Assembly (NCBI RefSeq): GCF_013377535.1
Contig: NZ_JABCJE010000004.1
Location: 1 to 64,000 of the forward strand
Reading direction: 5' to 3'
Length of the DNA: 64,000 bases
From: Donghicola mangrovi
GTDB taxonomy: Bacteria > Pseudomonadota > Alphaproteobacteria > Rhodobacterales > Rhodobacteraceae
Of the stretch, positions 33,659-43,186 are shown in pieces. Within the stretch, counting starts at the first letter, position 1. Each line of letters starts with the position of its first letter. Position numbers and translations under genes: made by a program. Under the pieces are notes generated by a model. That model did not search any database and was not told the origin of the DNA. It worked only from the letters and a program-made list of their open reading frames with translations.

Positions 33659-35008
33659 TTAGGCGCGGCTGGCGGTTTCGACCTCGGCCACGATGGAATC
33701 GACGACTTTTTCCAAGAGGATCGGGTCTTCGCATTCGGCCATGACACGGATCAACGGCTCGGTGCCCGATTTGCGGATCAGAAGGCGGCCTTGGCCCTTG
33801 AGGTCCGATTCGGCGGCGGCGATCGCCTGTTGAACAGCCAGCGTTTCCAGCGGGGTCTGGCCTGCGCTGTAGCGGACGTTTTTCAGGAGTTGCGGCACCG
33901 CTTCGAAGCTGGTGGCAAGCTCGCTGGCCTTTTTGCCGGTCAGGACCATTTCCGCGAGGAACTGGAGCCCCGCCAACAGGCCGTCGCCGGTGGTGGCGTA
34001 GTCGGTCATCACGATGTGGCCCGACTGTTCGCCGCCAAGGTTGAAGCCGTTTTTGCGCATTTCCTCGACCACGTAGCGGTCGCCGACTTTGGTGCGCTTC
34101 AGGTCCACGCCGCGGGCGGCGAGGAACCGTTCGAGCCCAAGGTTCGACATGACGGTCGCGACAAGGGCGTTGCCCTTGAGGCGCTGCTCTTCGGCCCAGC
34201 GGGCGGCGATCAGCGCCATGAGCTGGTCACCGTCAGCGATCTGACCCTTTTCGTCGATGATCATGATGCGGTCAGCGTCACCGTCCAGACAGATGCCAAT
34301 ATCGGCACCGTGTTCCAGCACCGCTTTGGCGGCGGTTTCGGGGTGGGTCGAGCCGCAGTTCAGGTTGATGTTCTTACCATCGGGGTTCGTGCCGATCTTG
34401 ATCACGTCGGCGCCGAGTTCCCACAGGGCTTCGGGCGCGGCGCGATAGGCAGCACCATTCGCGCAGTCGATCACGACCTTCAGGCCATCAAGGCGCTTGC
34501 CATGGGGGAAGGTGGATTTGAGGCGCTCGATATAGCGGAAGCGGCCGTCGTCGATGCGAGTGGCGCGGCCGATGTTCTCAGCCTTGGCGGGCTGGATGTC
34601 GCCCATCACCATGGCTTCGATTTCTGCCTCGGCCTCGTCCGACAGCTTGAACCCGTCAGGTCCAAAGAACTTGATGCCGTTGTCGTGGTGCGGGTTGTGG
34701 CTGGCCGAGATCATAACGCCCACATCCGCCCGCATGGAGGTGGTCAACAGACCCACGGCGGGGGTCGGAACCGGACCCAGCAGCAGCACGTTCATCCCAG
34801 TCGAGGTAAAGCCCGCGGTCAGCGCGTTTTCGAACATATAGCCCGAGAGGCGGGTGTCCTTGCCGATCACCACGCGGTGGGCGGTGCCTGCGTCGCGGCG
34901 GAAGTACCGGCCAGCCGCTGCACCAATACGCAGCGCCATATCTGCGGTCATGGGATAGATGTTCGCCTTGCCGCGAACGCCATCGGTTCCAAAAAGCTGT
35001 CTGACCAT
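33659..35008 (-). CDS. glmM: Phosphoglucosamine mutase
   Basis: A 449-residue enzyme interconverting glucosamine-6- and -1-phosphate for UDP-GlcNAc synthesis. The phosphoserine loop SASHNP has its catalytic Ser at 103, the metal motif is DGDADR and the C-terminal phosphate loop is [11 protein letters not shown]. Length is normal. It follows folP by only 3 bp, forming the widespread folP-glmM pair, here extended by folB upstream. Confidence 0.97.
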   Translation of the reverse strand: MVRQLFGTDGVRGKANIYPMTADMALRIGAAAGRYFRRDAGTAHRVVIGKDTRLSGYMFENALTAGFTSTGMNVLLLGPVPTPAVGLLTTSMRADVGVMISASHNPHHDNGIKFFGPDGFKLSDEAEAEIEAMVMGDIQPAKAENIGRATRIDDGRFRYIERLKSTFPHGKRLDGLKVVIDCANGAAYRAAPEALWELGADVIKIGTNPDGKNINLNCGSTHPETAAKAVLEHGADIGICLDGDADRIMIIDEKGQIADGDQLMALIAARWAEEQRLKGNALVATVMSNLGLERFLAARGVDLKRTKVGDRYVVEEMRKNGFNLGGEQSGHIVMTDYATTGDGLLAGLQFLAEMVLTGKKASELATSFEAVPQLLKNVRYSAGQTPLETLAVQQAIAAAESDLKGQGRLLIRKSGTEPLIRVMAECEDPILLEKVVDSIVAEVETASRA

Positions 35009-35011
35009 AGT

Positions 35012-36016
35012 TTATTCTCCAGTCACGGCCCGGAATAATGTGAGGGCCTGCCGTGTTTCTTTAACATCGTGAACACGAAGGATTTGTGCACCTTGGGCCA
35101 CGCCCGCCAATGCCACAGCGACCGAGCCGGGCATGCGGGCCTGCGCCTGCGGTTCATTCGCCAGCGTCCCGATAAAGCGTTTGCGGGACACCCCCAGCAA
35201 AATCGGGCAGCCCAAGGAATGCAGGATCGAAAGGCGCTGCAGCAGCGCCAGATTATGCTCCAGCGTTTTGCCAAAGCCGATACCGGGGTCCACCATGATG
35301 CGGTCCAGCGGGATGCCTGCGGCCATCGCGGCCTGAACCCGTTCCTGCAGGAAGTCATAGACGTCCAGCACCACATCGTCATAGCGCGGTGCGTCCTGCA
35401 TGGTTTGCGGGTCGCCTCGGGCATGCATCAGGCAGATGGGGGCCTGCGCTGCGGCAGTCACATCGCCAATGGCCGGATCATAGATCATGGCGGCGACGTC
35501 GTTCACCAGATCGGCACCTGCCTCGAGCGCGGCCTTGGCCACCACGGATTTGCGGGTGTCGATCGAGATGGGAATGGCGCTCTCGGCGCGGATCGCCTGA
35601 ATGACGGGGGCCGTGCGGCGGGTTTCCTCGGCCAAGTCCACGTCAGCGGCGCCCGGGCGGGTGGATTCGCCCCCCACGTCCAGCATATCGGCGCCGTCTG
35701 CGATCATCTGGCGCGCATGGGTCAGCGCGCGGTCCGCGTCGGAAAACTGCCCGCCATCGGAAAAGCTGTCGGGCGTGGTGTTCAGGATGCCCATGATCGT
35801 CGGGCGCGTCATGTCCAGACGGGCCATCGCGGGGCGCGGGGTGACCAGCGTTTGCATGGCGTCCTGCGGCATGGAGCTGGCAGGAATGACCTCTGGCGCG
35901 GCCCCGCGGCGCAGGACCTCGACATGGGTGAACCACGTCCAGCCCCCGCCAAGCGTCAGAGCGCCTTCGGGACGGGCCGGACCGGATTGCAAAAGTGGGC
36001 GAAAATAATCACGCAT
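35012..36016 (-). CDS. folP: Dihydropteroate synthase
   Basis: A 334-residue enzyme joining p-aminobenzoate to the dihydropterin in folate synthesis; it is the sulfonamide target. MGILNTTPDSFSDGG and DMLDVGGESTRPGA are the two DHPS signatures. SIDTRKSVVA and GVSRKRFIG complete the active site. It has a ~70-residue N-terminal extension compared with E. coli, common in this family of bacteria. It is the middle gene of folB-folP-glmM. Confidence 0.96.
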   Translation of the reverse strand: MRDYFRPLLQSGPARPEGALTLGGGWTWFTHVEVLRRGAAPEVIPASSMPQDAMQTLVTPRPAMARLDMTRPTIMGILNTTPDSFSDGGQFSDADRALTHARQMIADGADMLDVGGESTRPGAADVDLAEETRRTAPVIQAIRAESAIPISIDTRKSVVAKAALEAGADLVNDVAAMIYDPAIGDVTAAAQAPICLMHARGDPQTMQDAPRYDDVVLDVYDFLQERVQAAMAAGIPLDRIMVDPGIGFGKTLEHNLALLQRLSILHSLGCPILLGVSRKRFIGTLANEPQAQARMPGSVAVALAGVAQGAQILRVHDVKETRQALTLFRAVTGE

Positions 36017-36033
36017 GGTGCGTGGATGCTGGA

Positions 36034-36990
36034 TCAGCCGACGTTTGACAAGAGCAGAGATTCCTCCACCCGATGTTGGCGTTCCTCGACCTTGCCGCCC
36101 TGCCCCGCGATTTCATCGCTGCTGACGACGATGATCTCGGCCGCGTCCATCTCGGCGGCGAACCAGCGGGTCAGGCCAAGGGTGTCGCGCACGGCCACAT
36201 GGGGGCCGTCCACCGCGTCCAGAACGATCTTGGACGGAGCCCAGACGCTGATCTGGCCATGCTTCATGCCCCAGTCCAGCTCGGTGCGGGTGCCGACGAC
36301 CACACAGCGGCGGTCACGGCCTGCCAGCCCCCAAGCGTTCTGCTCGATCGACAAGAGGTCAATGCGGCGCTGCGCCAGCGGAACAGCGGCCACAGGGCCC
36401 GCCACATCGGGCAGACCGACGCACAGGATTGCGGGACGGTCGCCCTTGGCCAGCTGGTCCAGCCACGCGCTCAGGTGGTCAGAGGAGATGGCTTCGTTGG
36501 TCAGGTAGATCACACGCGGATCACGGGCGGCATTGTGCGCCACAGTCAGCCCGTGGCCATAGTCCTGACGGTTGCGTACAATCTCGACCCCCAGCGCACC
36601 GGGGCCACGATCCAGCTTCTCGATCCGGACAAAGGCGCGCACGGCCTGAGGTTCGGCCAGAATGCGGCTCGCGACGCGGTCGGCCAGAGTTTCCAGAAGG
36701 TTCAGACGCTCTTCGGCCAAAGAGTCCGCGATCGCCTCGGTCACGCGGTCATAGGACAGGATGCGGTCCACATCGTCATCGACAACACCGGTGATGGGCT
36801 CGACCTCGACCACGACGTTGAAGCACACGCGCTGGGTGGTGCCCCGCTCGGCCTGAAAGGCGCCGATCTCGACCTCGACAATGTGGTCGCGCAGGCTGAT
36901 CCGATCCAAAGGCCCCGCGATGCCGGGCATCGGGGTGGCTTGGGCGCGTTCGTCGGGGTGGGAAAAGGCCAGCCGTACTTCGTTGGTCAT
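36034..36990 (-). CDS. folB: Dihydroneopterin aldolase with extra C-terminal domain
   Basis: A 318-residue protein. The first ~150 residues are a FolB domain: ISLRDHIVEVEIGAF is the start of the tunnel fold, and DRILSYDRVTEAI and NLLETLADRVA provide conserved active-site positions. E. coli FolB is about 122 residues. The remaining ~165 residues (from about RVIYLTNEAISSDHL) show an alternating strand/helix pattern and include AILCVGLPDVAGPVA; I cannot assign them. It begins the folB-folP-glmM operon, 17 bp before folP. Confidence 0.85.
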   Translation of the reverse strand: MTNEVRLAFSHPDERAQATPMPGIAGPLDRISLRDHIVEVEIGAFQAERGTTQRVCFNVVVEVEPITGVVDDDVDRILSYDRVTEAIADSLAEERLNLLETLADRVASRILAEPQAVRAFVRIEKLDRGPGALGVEIVRNRQDYGHGLTVAHNAARDPRVIYLTNEAISSDHLSAWLDQLAKGDRPAILCVGLPDVAGPVAAVPLAQRRIDLLSIEQNAWGLAGRDRRCVVVGTRTELDWGMKHGQISVWAPSKIVLDAVDGPHVAVRDTLGLTRWFAAEMDAAEIIVVSSDEIAGQGGKVEERQHRVEESLLLSNVG

Positions 36991-37092
36991 GTCGCTACAC
37001 TCTTACCGGAATTTTCGGCGACCCTAAGCGCTGGAGCCGGAAAAGCCAACCTTGAGGCGGCACATCGGGGGCCAGCGGCGACAGATAGGGGA

Positions 37093-37752
37093 TTAGCGCT
37101 GTGTCAGACGCGAGGTCGGGCTGTAGAACTGGTGTACGCCGATGGTCGCGGTCTTGTGGAACTTGTTGGCCCAGCGGGGGCGCACAGCGTTCGTGTGATA
37201 GAAGGTAGCGCCGTTGGTCAGTTTGCGGTCCGCACCGTCCAGCATCAGGCGGGCAACCTTGGCAACGCGCTCGTAGGCTTTGGGTTCGGCGATCACCTCG
37301 GCGTAGCCGTCACAGGTGTAGGTGAATTGGCAGGCATAGCGCTTGCCGGTTCCCTGGTTCACGACGCCGCACACCGTGTTCGGGAATTTCTTGCTGTCCA
37401 CGCGGTTCAGGATAACCTCGGCCACAGCAAACTGGCCTTTGACCGTCTCGCCACGCGCTTCGAAGTACAGCGCCTCTGCGAGGCATTCGAATTCGGAGTT
37501 CCCGTTGGCCTTGGGCTGTGTCGCCAGCCACTGCGCCGAGTATGTCACCTCGGTCTTCGGCGGGGAGGCGTTTTGCGCCTCCACAGGCAATCGGGTCAGG
37601 CTGCCCAGATGGCTCGAAGAAACTGCAGCCAGAGCTTCCTTTTCTTGACCAAGCAGATCGGTCAGGCGTTCGTTCAAAGTATCAGAAAACGCAACCGCCG
37701 GCATAACTGCCGCCAGAACGATAGCTGCTACTTTTAAGATGCCTAATCGCAT
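37093..37752 (-). CDS. SleB/CwlJ-type cell wall hydrolase
   Basis: A 219-residue exported protein with a signal peptide (about 1-21). The C-terminal half is a Hydrolase_2 (SleB) domain: ECLAEALYFEARGE holds the catalytic Glu, followed by AEVILNRVDSKKFPNTVCGVV. In spore formers the family cleaves cortex peptidoglycan; here it is more likely a septum or wall-remodelling lytic enzyme. It is monocistronic, with an AT-rich promoter region upstream. Confidence 0.88.
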   Translation of the reverse strand: MRLGILKVAAIVLAAVMPAVAFSDTLNERLTDLLGQEKEALAAVSSSHLGSLTRLPVEAQNASPPKTEVTYSAQWLATQPKANGNSEFECLAEALYFEARGETVKGQFAVAEVILNRVDSKKFPNTVCGVVNQGTGKRYACQFTYTCDGYAEVIAEPKAYERVAKVARLMLDGADRKLTNGATFYHTNAVRPRWANKFHKTATIGVHQFYSPTSRLTQR

Positions 37753-37915
37753 GCCGTATCCTCGCTGCTGGAACCGTCTAGCGGTCCGGCGGTGTTCGTA
37801 AACGACAACGGACCACTATTTCAATACTCACAGAAGAGTCTTAAAAGCATGTAACCTTTTGGTGCGTATGTAAAATCTTTCGCAGGGCAGTGTTTTACAG
37901 TTTTTTTACAAACGC
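37753..37915. other. Intergenic region between the SleB gene and the PPDK-like gene
   Basis: A 163-bp AT-richer stretch. It ends with two near repeats, TTTTACAG and TTTTTTACAAA (about 37892-37912), next to the stop of the PPDK-like gene, and probably carries the promoter of the SleB gene. I see no ORF with a ribosome-binding site or RNA gene. Confidence 0.5.
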
Positions 37916-40456
37916 TTAGCCGATCCCACGGTCACGCAAAGCGAACTGCGCGGCGGCCAGCCTCGCACCCGGCACACGGAACGGTGAACACGATACATAG
38001 TTGAATCCTGCCTTTCGACAGAAGGCAATTGATTCGGGGTTGCCGCCGTGTTCGCCGCAGATGGAAAGCACAATATTTGGGCGCGCCTCTCGTGCGCGGG
38101 TTGCCGCCAAGTCGAGCAACTCGCCCACACCTTCAGTGTCCAGCCTATGGAAAGGATCCTCGGGAAAGACGCCTTCTGTTACATAATTTGACATAAATCG
38201 GCCCGCATCGTCGCGGGACAGACCATAGGTCATCTGCGTCAGGTCGTTCGTCCCGAAGCTGAAGAAGGCCGCGTGGCTGGCAATGTCCCCTGCCCGCAGA
38301 CAGGCGCGGGGGGTCTCGACCATCACGCCAAGGCGGTAGGTAAAGTCCCTGCCCGTCTCGTTCCGCACAGCGGCTGCCACGGCATCCACACGGGTTTTGA
38401 CCAGCTCGACCTCGCGCTTGGCGGAAACCAGCGGGATCATGATCTCTGGCACCACAATCGCGCCCGAGCGGACGGTAGCCACGGTGGCCTCGAAAATGGC
38501 GCGAGCCTGCATTTCATAGATTTCAGGGACCGTCACACCCAGACGCACGCCCCGCAGACCGAGCATGGGGTTGTACTCCTCCAGCTCCTCGGCGCGGCGG
38601 GTCACGTCGGACAGCGGCAGGTCCAAGGCCTCGGCCAGGTTCAACAGGCCGTTCCGGTCCGAGGGCAGGAATTCGTGCAGCGGCGGATCGAACAGACGGA
38701 TGCACACCGGCAGACCGGCCATGATCCGGAACAGATCGATAAAGTCAGCCCGCTGCATGGGCAGAATACGCTCCAGCGCGGCGCGGCGGTCCTCTTCGGC
38801 ATTGGCAAAGATCATCTCGCGCATGGCGGTCAGGCGATCGGCCTCAAAGAACATGTGCTCGGTCCGAGCAAGGCCGATTCCCTGCGCCTTGAAGTTGCGC
38901 GCCACCTGCGCGTCGGCGGGCGTATCAGCGTTGGCACGGATCTGGATGTCGCGGAACTCGTCCGCCCAATCCATCAGGGTCTGAAGACCATCATCCAGCG
39001 CGGGCTCCAGCATCGCCGGTTCACCTGCCAGAACATCACCGGTCGTCCCGTCGACGGTGATCACGTCCCCCTCGCGGAAAATGCGGTCATCGCGGGTCTG
39101 AAGCTGCTTCTTGCGCATACTGAACCGCAGCCCGTCCACGCCCACCACACAAGGCAGACCAAGGCCGCGCCCGATTACCGCCGCGTGGCTGGTCATCCCG
39201 CCCCGCTCGGTCACCACGGCCACGGCCGCGTGCATCCCGCGAATATCCTCGGGCTGAGTCTCGCGCCGCACCAGAACGCAAGGCTCCCCCCGCGCGGCAC
39301 TGGCCTGAGCGTCTGCCGCGCTGAACACGATCTTGCCGGTCGCCGCACCGGGGCTGGCGGCCACACCGCGCGCAATCCGGTCGCGGGGCGCGGTCGGGTC
39401 CACCTGACGGTGGAGCAATTCGGACAAGGCACCGGGCGCAATCCGCAGCACGGCCTCTTCGCGGCTAATCACGCCGCTCTCGGCCAGATCCACAGCGATC
39501 CGCAGGGCCGCACGGTTGCTGCGCCCCACCCGAACCCCGTCCAGAATGTGCACTTCGCCATTCTCGATGGTGAACTCGATCTGCATTTCCTCGCGCAGGC
39601 GGACCCGCATCCGCGCGCCATAATCCTTTAGCATTTCAAAGGCTTCAGGCGCCTGCTCCTGCAGCGATGGCCCGCGGGTGTCTTTCTCAAGATAGATCGC
39701 CTCGGCCTGCAAGAGCGCCTCGCGCCCCTGACTCTGGCTCAGATAGCGCCCTTTGACCTTGGGCTCGCCGGTGGACGAATCGATGAACTGGATCACACCG
39801 GACCCGCATTCACCTGCCCCCAGACCCAAAGCCATCCGCTGCACGACCAGCCCCAGCCCCGCATCCGCAGGCGCGCCTTTGGCCTGCCGCAAGAGCCGCG
39901 CGCTGGTTCCCTCCCACGCACGGGCCATGGACCGCAGAACCTCGGTCAACTGCTGCCCCACGTCCTGAGGGAACGGCTCGTCCGTCTCGTCCTCATAGGC
40001 CGCCAGCGCCGCCCCAAGGCCCACAGACCCCTCTTCGGTGATCTCGTCGAACACATCGGGGTCCAGACGCGCCACGTGCACCGCAAAGTTCTTTACAAAC
40101 CGCAAATACAGCTCGGCCGCAGCCTCGTGCCCGATCTTGTCGGACAGCTCCACATAGGTGGCGTCGTTCATCCCGATGTTCAGAACCGCGCCCGGCCCGC
40201 CCCAATCGGGGTCCTCGGACGACGGACGCACACACATCAGCGCGCCTTCCCCGAACGGCTCCAGAATTCGGTCCAGATCGGGCAAACGCCCGCCCGCGAT
40301 GTCTTTGACAGCCTTGAACGACAACGCCACCGTGTCGGGCACCGGCAGATCCATCCGGACCAGCCGCTGCAAACACTTCGCCCGACCGCCATGGGTGGCC
40401 ACTGCCACCGGCGCCGAAGGAGTAATCAGGGTGACGTTCTCATCAAAATTCTGCAC
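37916..40456 (-). CDS. PEP-binding protein, divergent pyruvate phosphate dikinase
   Basis: An 846-residue protein with the PPDK domain order: ATP-grasp domain, phosphohistidine domain and PEP/pyruvate TIM barrel. The swivelling His is in GGMTSHAAVIGRG, and the barrel has the PEP-site Arg in GIGLARTEHMFF and the catalytic Cys in SICGEHGG. The ATP-site segment, normally RSGA..SMPGMMDT, is replaced by RPSSEDPDWGGPGAVLN (about 77-93). Its reaction may therefore differ from classic PPDK. It follows glyS in Rhodobacteraceae and is probably regulated with it, though 145 bp and a repeat element separate them. Confidence 0.85.
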   Translation of the reverse strand: MQNFDENVTLITPSAPVAVATHGGRAKCLQRLVRMDLPVPDTVALSFKAVKDIAGGRLPDLDRILEPFGEGALMCVRPSSEDPDWGGPGAVLNIGMNDATYVELSDKIGHEAAAELYLRFVKNFAVHVARLDPDVFDEITEEGSVGLGAALAAYEDETDEPFPQDVGQQLTEVLRSMARAWEGTSARLLRQAKGAPADAGLGLVVQRMALGLGAGECGSGVIQFIDSSTGEPKVKGRYLSQSQGREALLQAEAIYLEKDTRGPSLQEQAPEAFEMLKDYGARMRVRLREEMQIEFTIENGEVHILDGVRVGRSNRAALRIAVDLAESGVISREEAVLRIAPGALSELLHRQVDPTAPRDRIARGVAASPGAATGKIVFSAADAQASAARGEPCVLVRRETQPEDIRGMHAAVAVVTERGGMTSHAAVIGRGLGLPCVVGVDGLRFSMRKKQLQTRDDRIFREGDVITVDGTTGDVLAGEPAMLEPALDDGLQTLMDWADEFRDIQIRANADTPADAQVARNFKAQGIGLARTEHMFFEADRLTAMREMIFANAEEDRRAALERILPMQRADFIDLFRIMAGLPVCIRLFDPPLHEFLPSDRNGLLNLAEALDLPLSDVTRRAEELEEYNPMLGLRGVRLGVTVPEIYEMQARAIFEATVATVRSGAIVVPEIMIPLVSAKREVELVKTRVDAVAAAVRNETGRDFTYRLGVMVETPRACLRAGDIASHAAFFSFGTNDLTQMTYGLSRDDAGRFMSNYVTEGVFPEDPFHRLDTEGVGELLDLAATRAREARPNIVLSICGEHGGNPESIAFCRKAGFNYVSCSPFRVPGARLAAAQFALRDRGIG

Positions 40457-40521
40457 TGCAGCACCTCATTCGCTGCGCACAGAATAGGCGCTAACTCTCC
40501 CCGAGCAAGCGCCTCTTCAGT

Positions 40522-40566
40522 CTTCTTTGCAAAAATACTCCGGGGGTGTGGGGGCAGTGCCCCCAC
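40522..40566. repeat. Interspersed 3'-end element, copy E, with hairpin
   Basis: CTTCTTTGCAAAAATACTCC (40522-40541) is followed by a perfect hairpin GTGGGGGC-AGT-GCCCCCAC at 40548-40566. It lies between glyS and the PPDK-like gene. In the minus direction the hairpin precedes TATTTTT, so it may terminate the glyQ-glyS transcript. Confidence 0.75.
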
Positions 40567-40601
40567 GCACCTGTCCGCCCCGCGATAGCGGGACTTACAG
40601 C

Positions 40602-42653
40602 TTACCCTTCGATCCGGCCCAGATCGGCTACCTGACCACAAGTCGAGCGGATCTGGCTCAGCAGGTTCAAGCGGTTCCGGCGCACGATCTCGTTGTCGGT
40701 GTTCACCTGAACGGCAGTAAAGAAGCCGTCGATCGGCCCGCGCAGCGCCGCCATCTGGCCCATCGCACCGGCGAAATCTTCGGATGCCAAGGCCTCTTTG
40801 ATCGAACCGCTCGCAGCGGTCAGCGCATCGAACAGGGCCTTTTCCTCGTCCACTTCGGCGAACTTCGGATCGGCACCGAACGAATACTCGACCCCGTCCT
40901 TCGCCTCGGCCTGCGCCAGAATGTTGGCGGCGCGCTTGTAACCCTGAACAAGGTTCACACCGTCCTCGGTCCCCAGCACATCGGACAGAGCCCGCACGCG
41001 CTTGACCAGCAGGGTCAGATCGTCCGCACCGTCCATCGCCAGACAGGCGTCGATGATGTCGTGACGGATGCCCTGATCCTTCAGGTAAACCTTCAGTCGG
41101 TCGTGGAAGAAGGACAGCAGATCGCCCTTGGCCTCGCCTGCCGCAGAAAGGTGATCCAGCAGCGACATGCGCAGATCATTCTCCAGCAGCAGACGGATCA
41201 CACCCAGTGCCGCGCGGCGCAGGGCGAAGGGGTCTTTGGAGCCAGTGGGCTTCTCGTCGATGGCCCAGAAACCGGTCAGCGTATCCAGCTTGTCCGCCAG
41301 CGCGACGGTCACCGACAGAGGCGCGGTGGGCACGTCGTCCGACGGACCGAGGGGCGAGTAATGCTCTTGGCACACGCGCGCCACATCGGCGTCATAGCCC
41401 GCTGCTTCGGCATAATAGCGGCCCATAAGCCCCTGAAGTTCGGGGAATTCAAAGACCATCTCGGACTGCAGGTCAGCCTTGGCGATACGGGCAGCGGTTT
41501 GCGCGGCCTCAACCTCGGCACCAGCCACGGGGGCCAGTTCTGCGGCCATAGCAACGATGCGTTCGATCCGCTCTTTTTGCGAGCCAAGCTTGTTGTGGAA
41601 GGTCACATTGCCCAAGCCATCAACCCACTTGTCGATGCCCGCTTTGGCGGTGCGCAGGTCGTTCTCCCAAAAGAATTTCGCGTCCGACAGACGGGCGGCC
41701 AGAACCTTCTGGTTGCCCTTCAGGATGGTCGCGCCGTTATCGCGGGTTTCGATGTTCGCGACGGTGACGAACTTTTCGATCCGGCCGGTTTTCGGGTTCT
41801 TAACCGAGAAGAACTTCTGGTGCTCTTTCATCGAGGTCTGCAGAACTTCGGGCGGCAGGTTCAGGAAGTCTGCGCCGATCTCGCCCATCAGGACGACGGG
41901 CCATTCGACCAGACCGGCCACTTCGGCCAAGAGACCGCGATCCTCGACCACTTCCATGCCTTGGGCAAAGGCCATGTTGGTCGCGTCGTGCCAAATGCTT
42001 TCGGCGCGTTCCTCGGGGTCCAGAATGACCTTGGCCTTCTTCAGCTTGGCAACATAGTCGTCAAAGCTGTTCACCTCGAAGGCATCGCCGCCCATGAAGC
42101 GGTGACCACGGGTCGCGCGGCCTGATTTGATGCCGTCGATGTCCAGATCAACGACCTCTGCGCCGTCCTCGCGGGTCAGCAGGCAGATGATCGAGTGCAG
42201 CGGACGCACCCAACGCAGGCTGCCCGCGCCCCAGCGCATGGATTTCGGCCAAGGGAAGGTGCGGATGGTGTGTTCCAGAACCTCGGCGATGATCGCGGCG
42301 GCCTCGCGGCCGGGGGTCTCGATCATGGCAAAGTAGACCTGACCCTTTTTCTCGTCGCGGATTTCCAGCTGGTCTTTGGTCAGACCAACGCCGCGCAGGA
42401 ACCCTTCCAGAGCTTTCTCGGGGGCGTCCACACGGGGGCCTTTGCGCTCTTCTTTCAGGGTCGGGGACTGGTCCAGAACGCCCTCGACCGCCAGCACCAG
42501 ACGGCGCGGGGTCGCAAAGGCTTTGGCGTGGGCATAGGTCAGGCCGGCCTCGACCATGCCGTCGGTCATCTTCTTTTTCAGGTCCTCGGCGGCACGGGCT
42601 TGCATGCGCGCGGGGATCTCTTCGGAAAAGAGTTCAATCAGCAGATCGGGCAT
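40602..42653 (-). CDS. glyS: Glycyl-tRNA synthetase beta subunit
   Basis: A 683-residue subunit of the tetrameric bacterial GlyRS; it carries tRNA-binding domains. The N-terminus [18 protein letters not shown], the RWVRPLHSI motif and EFPELQGLMGRYYA are characteristic. The ATG at 42653 shares a base with the upstream gene's stop region and matches the usual N-terminus; a longer reading adds ten non-family residues. It is in the operon glyQ, small membrane protein, glyS. Confidence 0.96.
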   Translation of the reverse strand: MPDLLIELFSEEIPARMQARAAEDLKKKMTDGMVEAGLTYAHAKAFATPRRLVLAVEGVLDQSPTLKEERKGPRVDAPEKALEGFLRGVGLTKDQLEIRDEKKGQVYFAMIETPGREAAAIIAEVLEHTIRTFPWPKSMRWGAGSLRWVRPLHSIICLLTREDGAEVVDLDIDGIKSGRATRGHRFMGGDAFEVNSFDDYVAKLKKAKVILDPEERAESIWHDATNMAFAQGMEVVEDRGLLAEVAGLVEWPVVLMGEIGADFLNLPPEVLQTSMKEHQKFFSVKNPKTGRIEKFVTVANIETRDNGATILKGNQKVLAARLSDAKFFWENDLRTAKAGIDKWVDGLGNVTFHNKLGSQKERIERIVAMAAELAPVAGAEVEAAQTAARIAKADLQSEMVFEFPELQGLMGRYYAEAAGYDADVARVCQEHYSPLGPSDDVPTAPLSVTVALADKLDTLTGFWAIDEKPTGSKDPFALRRAALGVIRLLLENDLRMSLLDHLSAAGEAKGDLLSFFHDRLKVYLKDQGIRHDIIDACLAMDGADDLTLLVKRVRALSDVLGTEDGVNLVQGYKRAANILAQAEAKDGVEYSFGADPKFAEVDEEKALFDALTAASGSIKEALASEDFAGAMGQMAALRGPIDGFFTAVQVNTDNEIVRRNRLNLLSQIRSTCGQVADLGRIEG

Positions 42654-43186
42654 TATTTCACGCTCTTCGGGGGTTCGGGGCAATCTTCGGGAACGGGATC
42701 GCCGTCATAGACGACTTCGCCGCAATGGTTCATCTGGTGCCAGACAAAGCCGCGGCCATCGGGCAGCACGGCCACAACGCGGTCGATGCCATAGATAAAG
42801 TCGCGCTGACCGAGAAAGGCCACAGCCTCGCCGGTTTCCAGCGCGTTGCCGATGGCGGTCGCGTCAAAGCAGTCGAACCAGCCGGGACCGACCAGCGGCT
42901 CGGCCTTGGGGTAGTCGACATAGGTTTCGGTCATCATCGCCTGCGACATGGGCGTGTGGAAACACGCGCGATAGCGCAGCGGGCTGCTGTCCGCATCAAT
43001 GGACTTGAAGTCATCATAGAGGATGCCTTCGGGCTGGTTGCTGGCAAAGGTCGTGACCATCACGTCGTCGGTGCCTTTGGCCTCGACAGGTCCGTAATAG
43101 GCATAGACCTGCTGGTAATACAGCAATGCGCCTGCCGCCAGCGCCGTAACAGCGATACCACCCACGATCAGTTGTCCGATCCTCAT
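42653..43186 (-). CDS. DUF6446-like single-pass membrane protein
   Basis: A 177-residue protein with one N-terminal hydrophobic helix (about 7-24) and a periplasmic or extracytoplasmic domain with four Cys (ACFHTP, FDCFDA, HCGEVV, EDCPEPP) that could form disulfides. Relatives occupy this same spot between glyQ and glyS in Rhodobacterales (DUF6446 as I recall it). No function is known. It overlaps glyQ by four bases and glyS by one, so it is translated within the synthetase operon. Confidence 0.78.
   Translation of the reverse strand: MRIGQLIVGGIAVTALAAGALLYYQQVYAYYGPVEAKGTDDVMVTTFASNQPEGILYDDFKSIDADSSPLRYRACFHTPMSQAMMTETYVDYPKAEPLVGPGWFDCFDATAIGNALETGEAVAFLGQRDFIYGIDRVVAVLPDGRGFVWHQMNHCGEVVYDGDPVPEDCPEPPKSVK

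Noticed and set aside
33305-35038. 577-codon open frame antisense to glmM
   Set aside because: It overlaps EamA and glmM, both with clear signatures. No independent support.
36073-37737. 554-codon open frame antisense to folB and the SleB-type gene
   Set aside because: Runs across two real genes and their intergenic region; no motif, no start signal.
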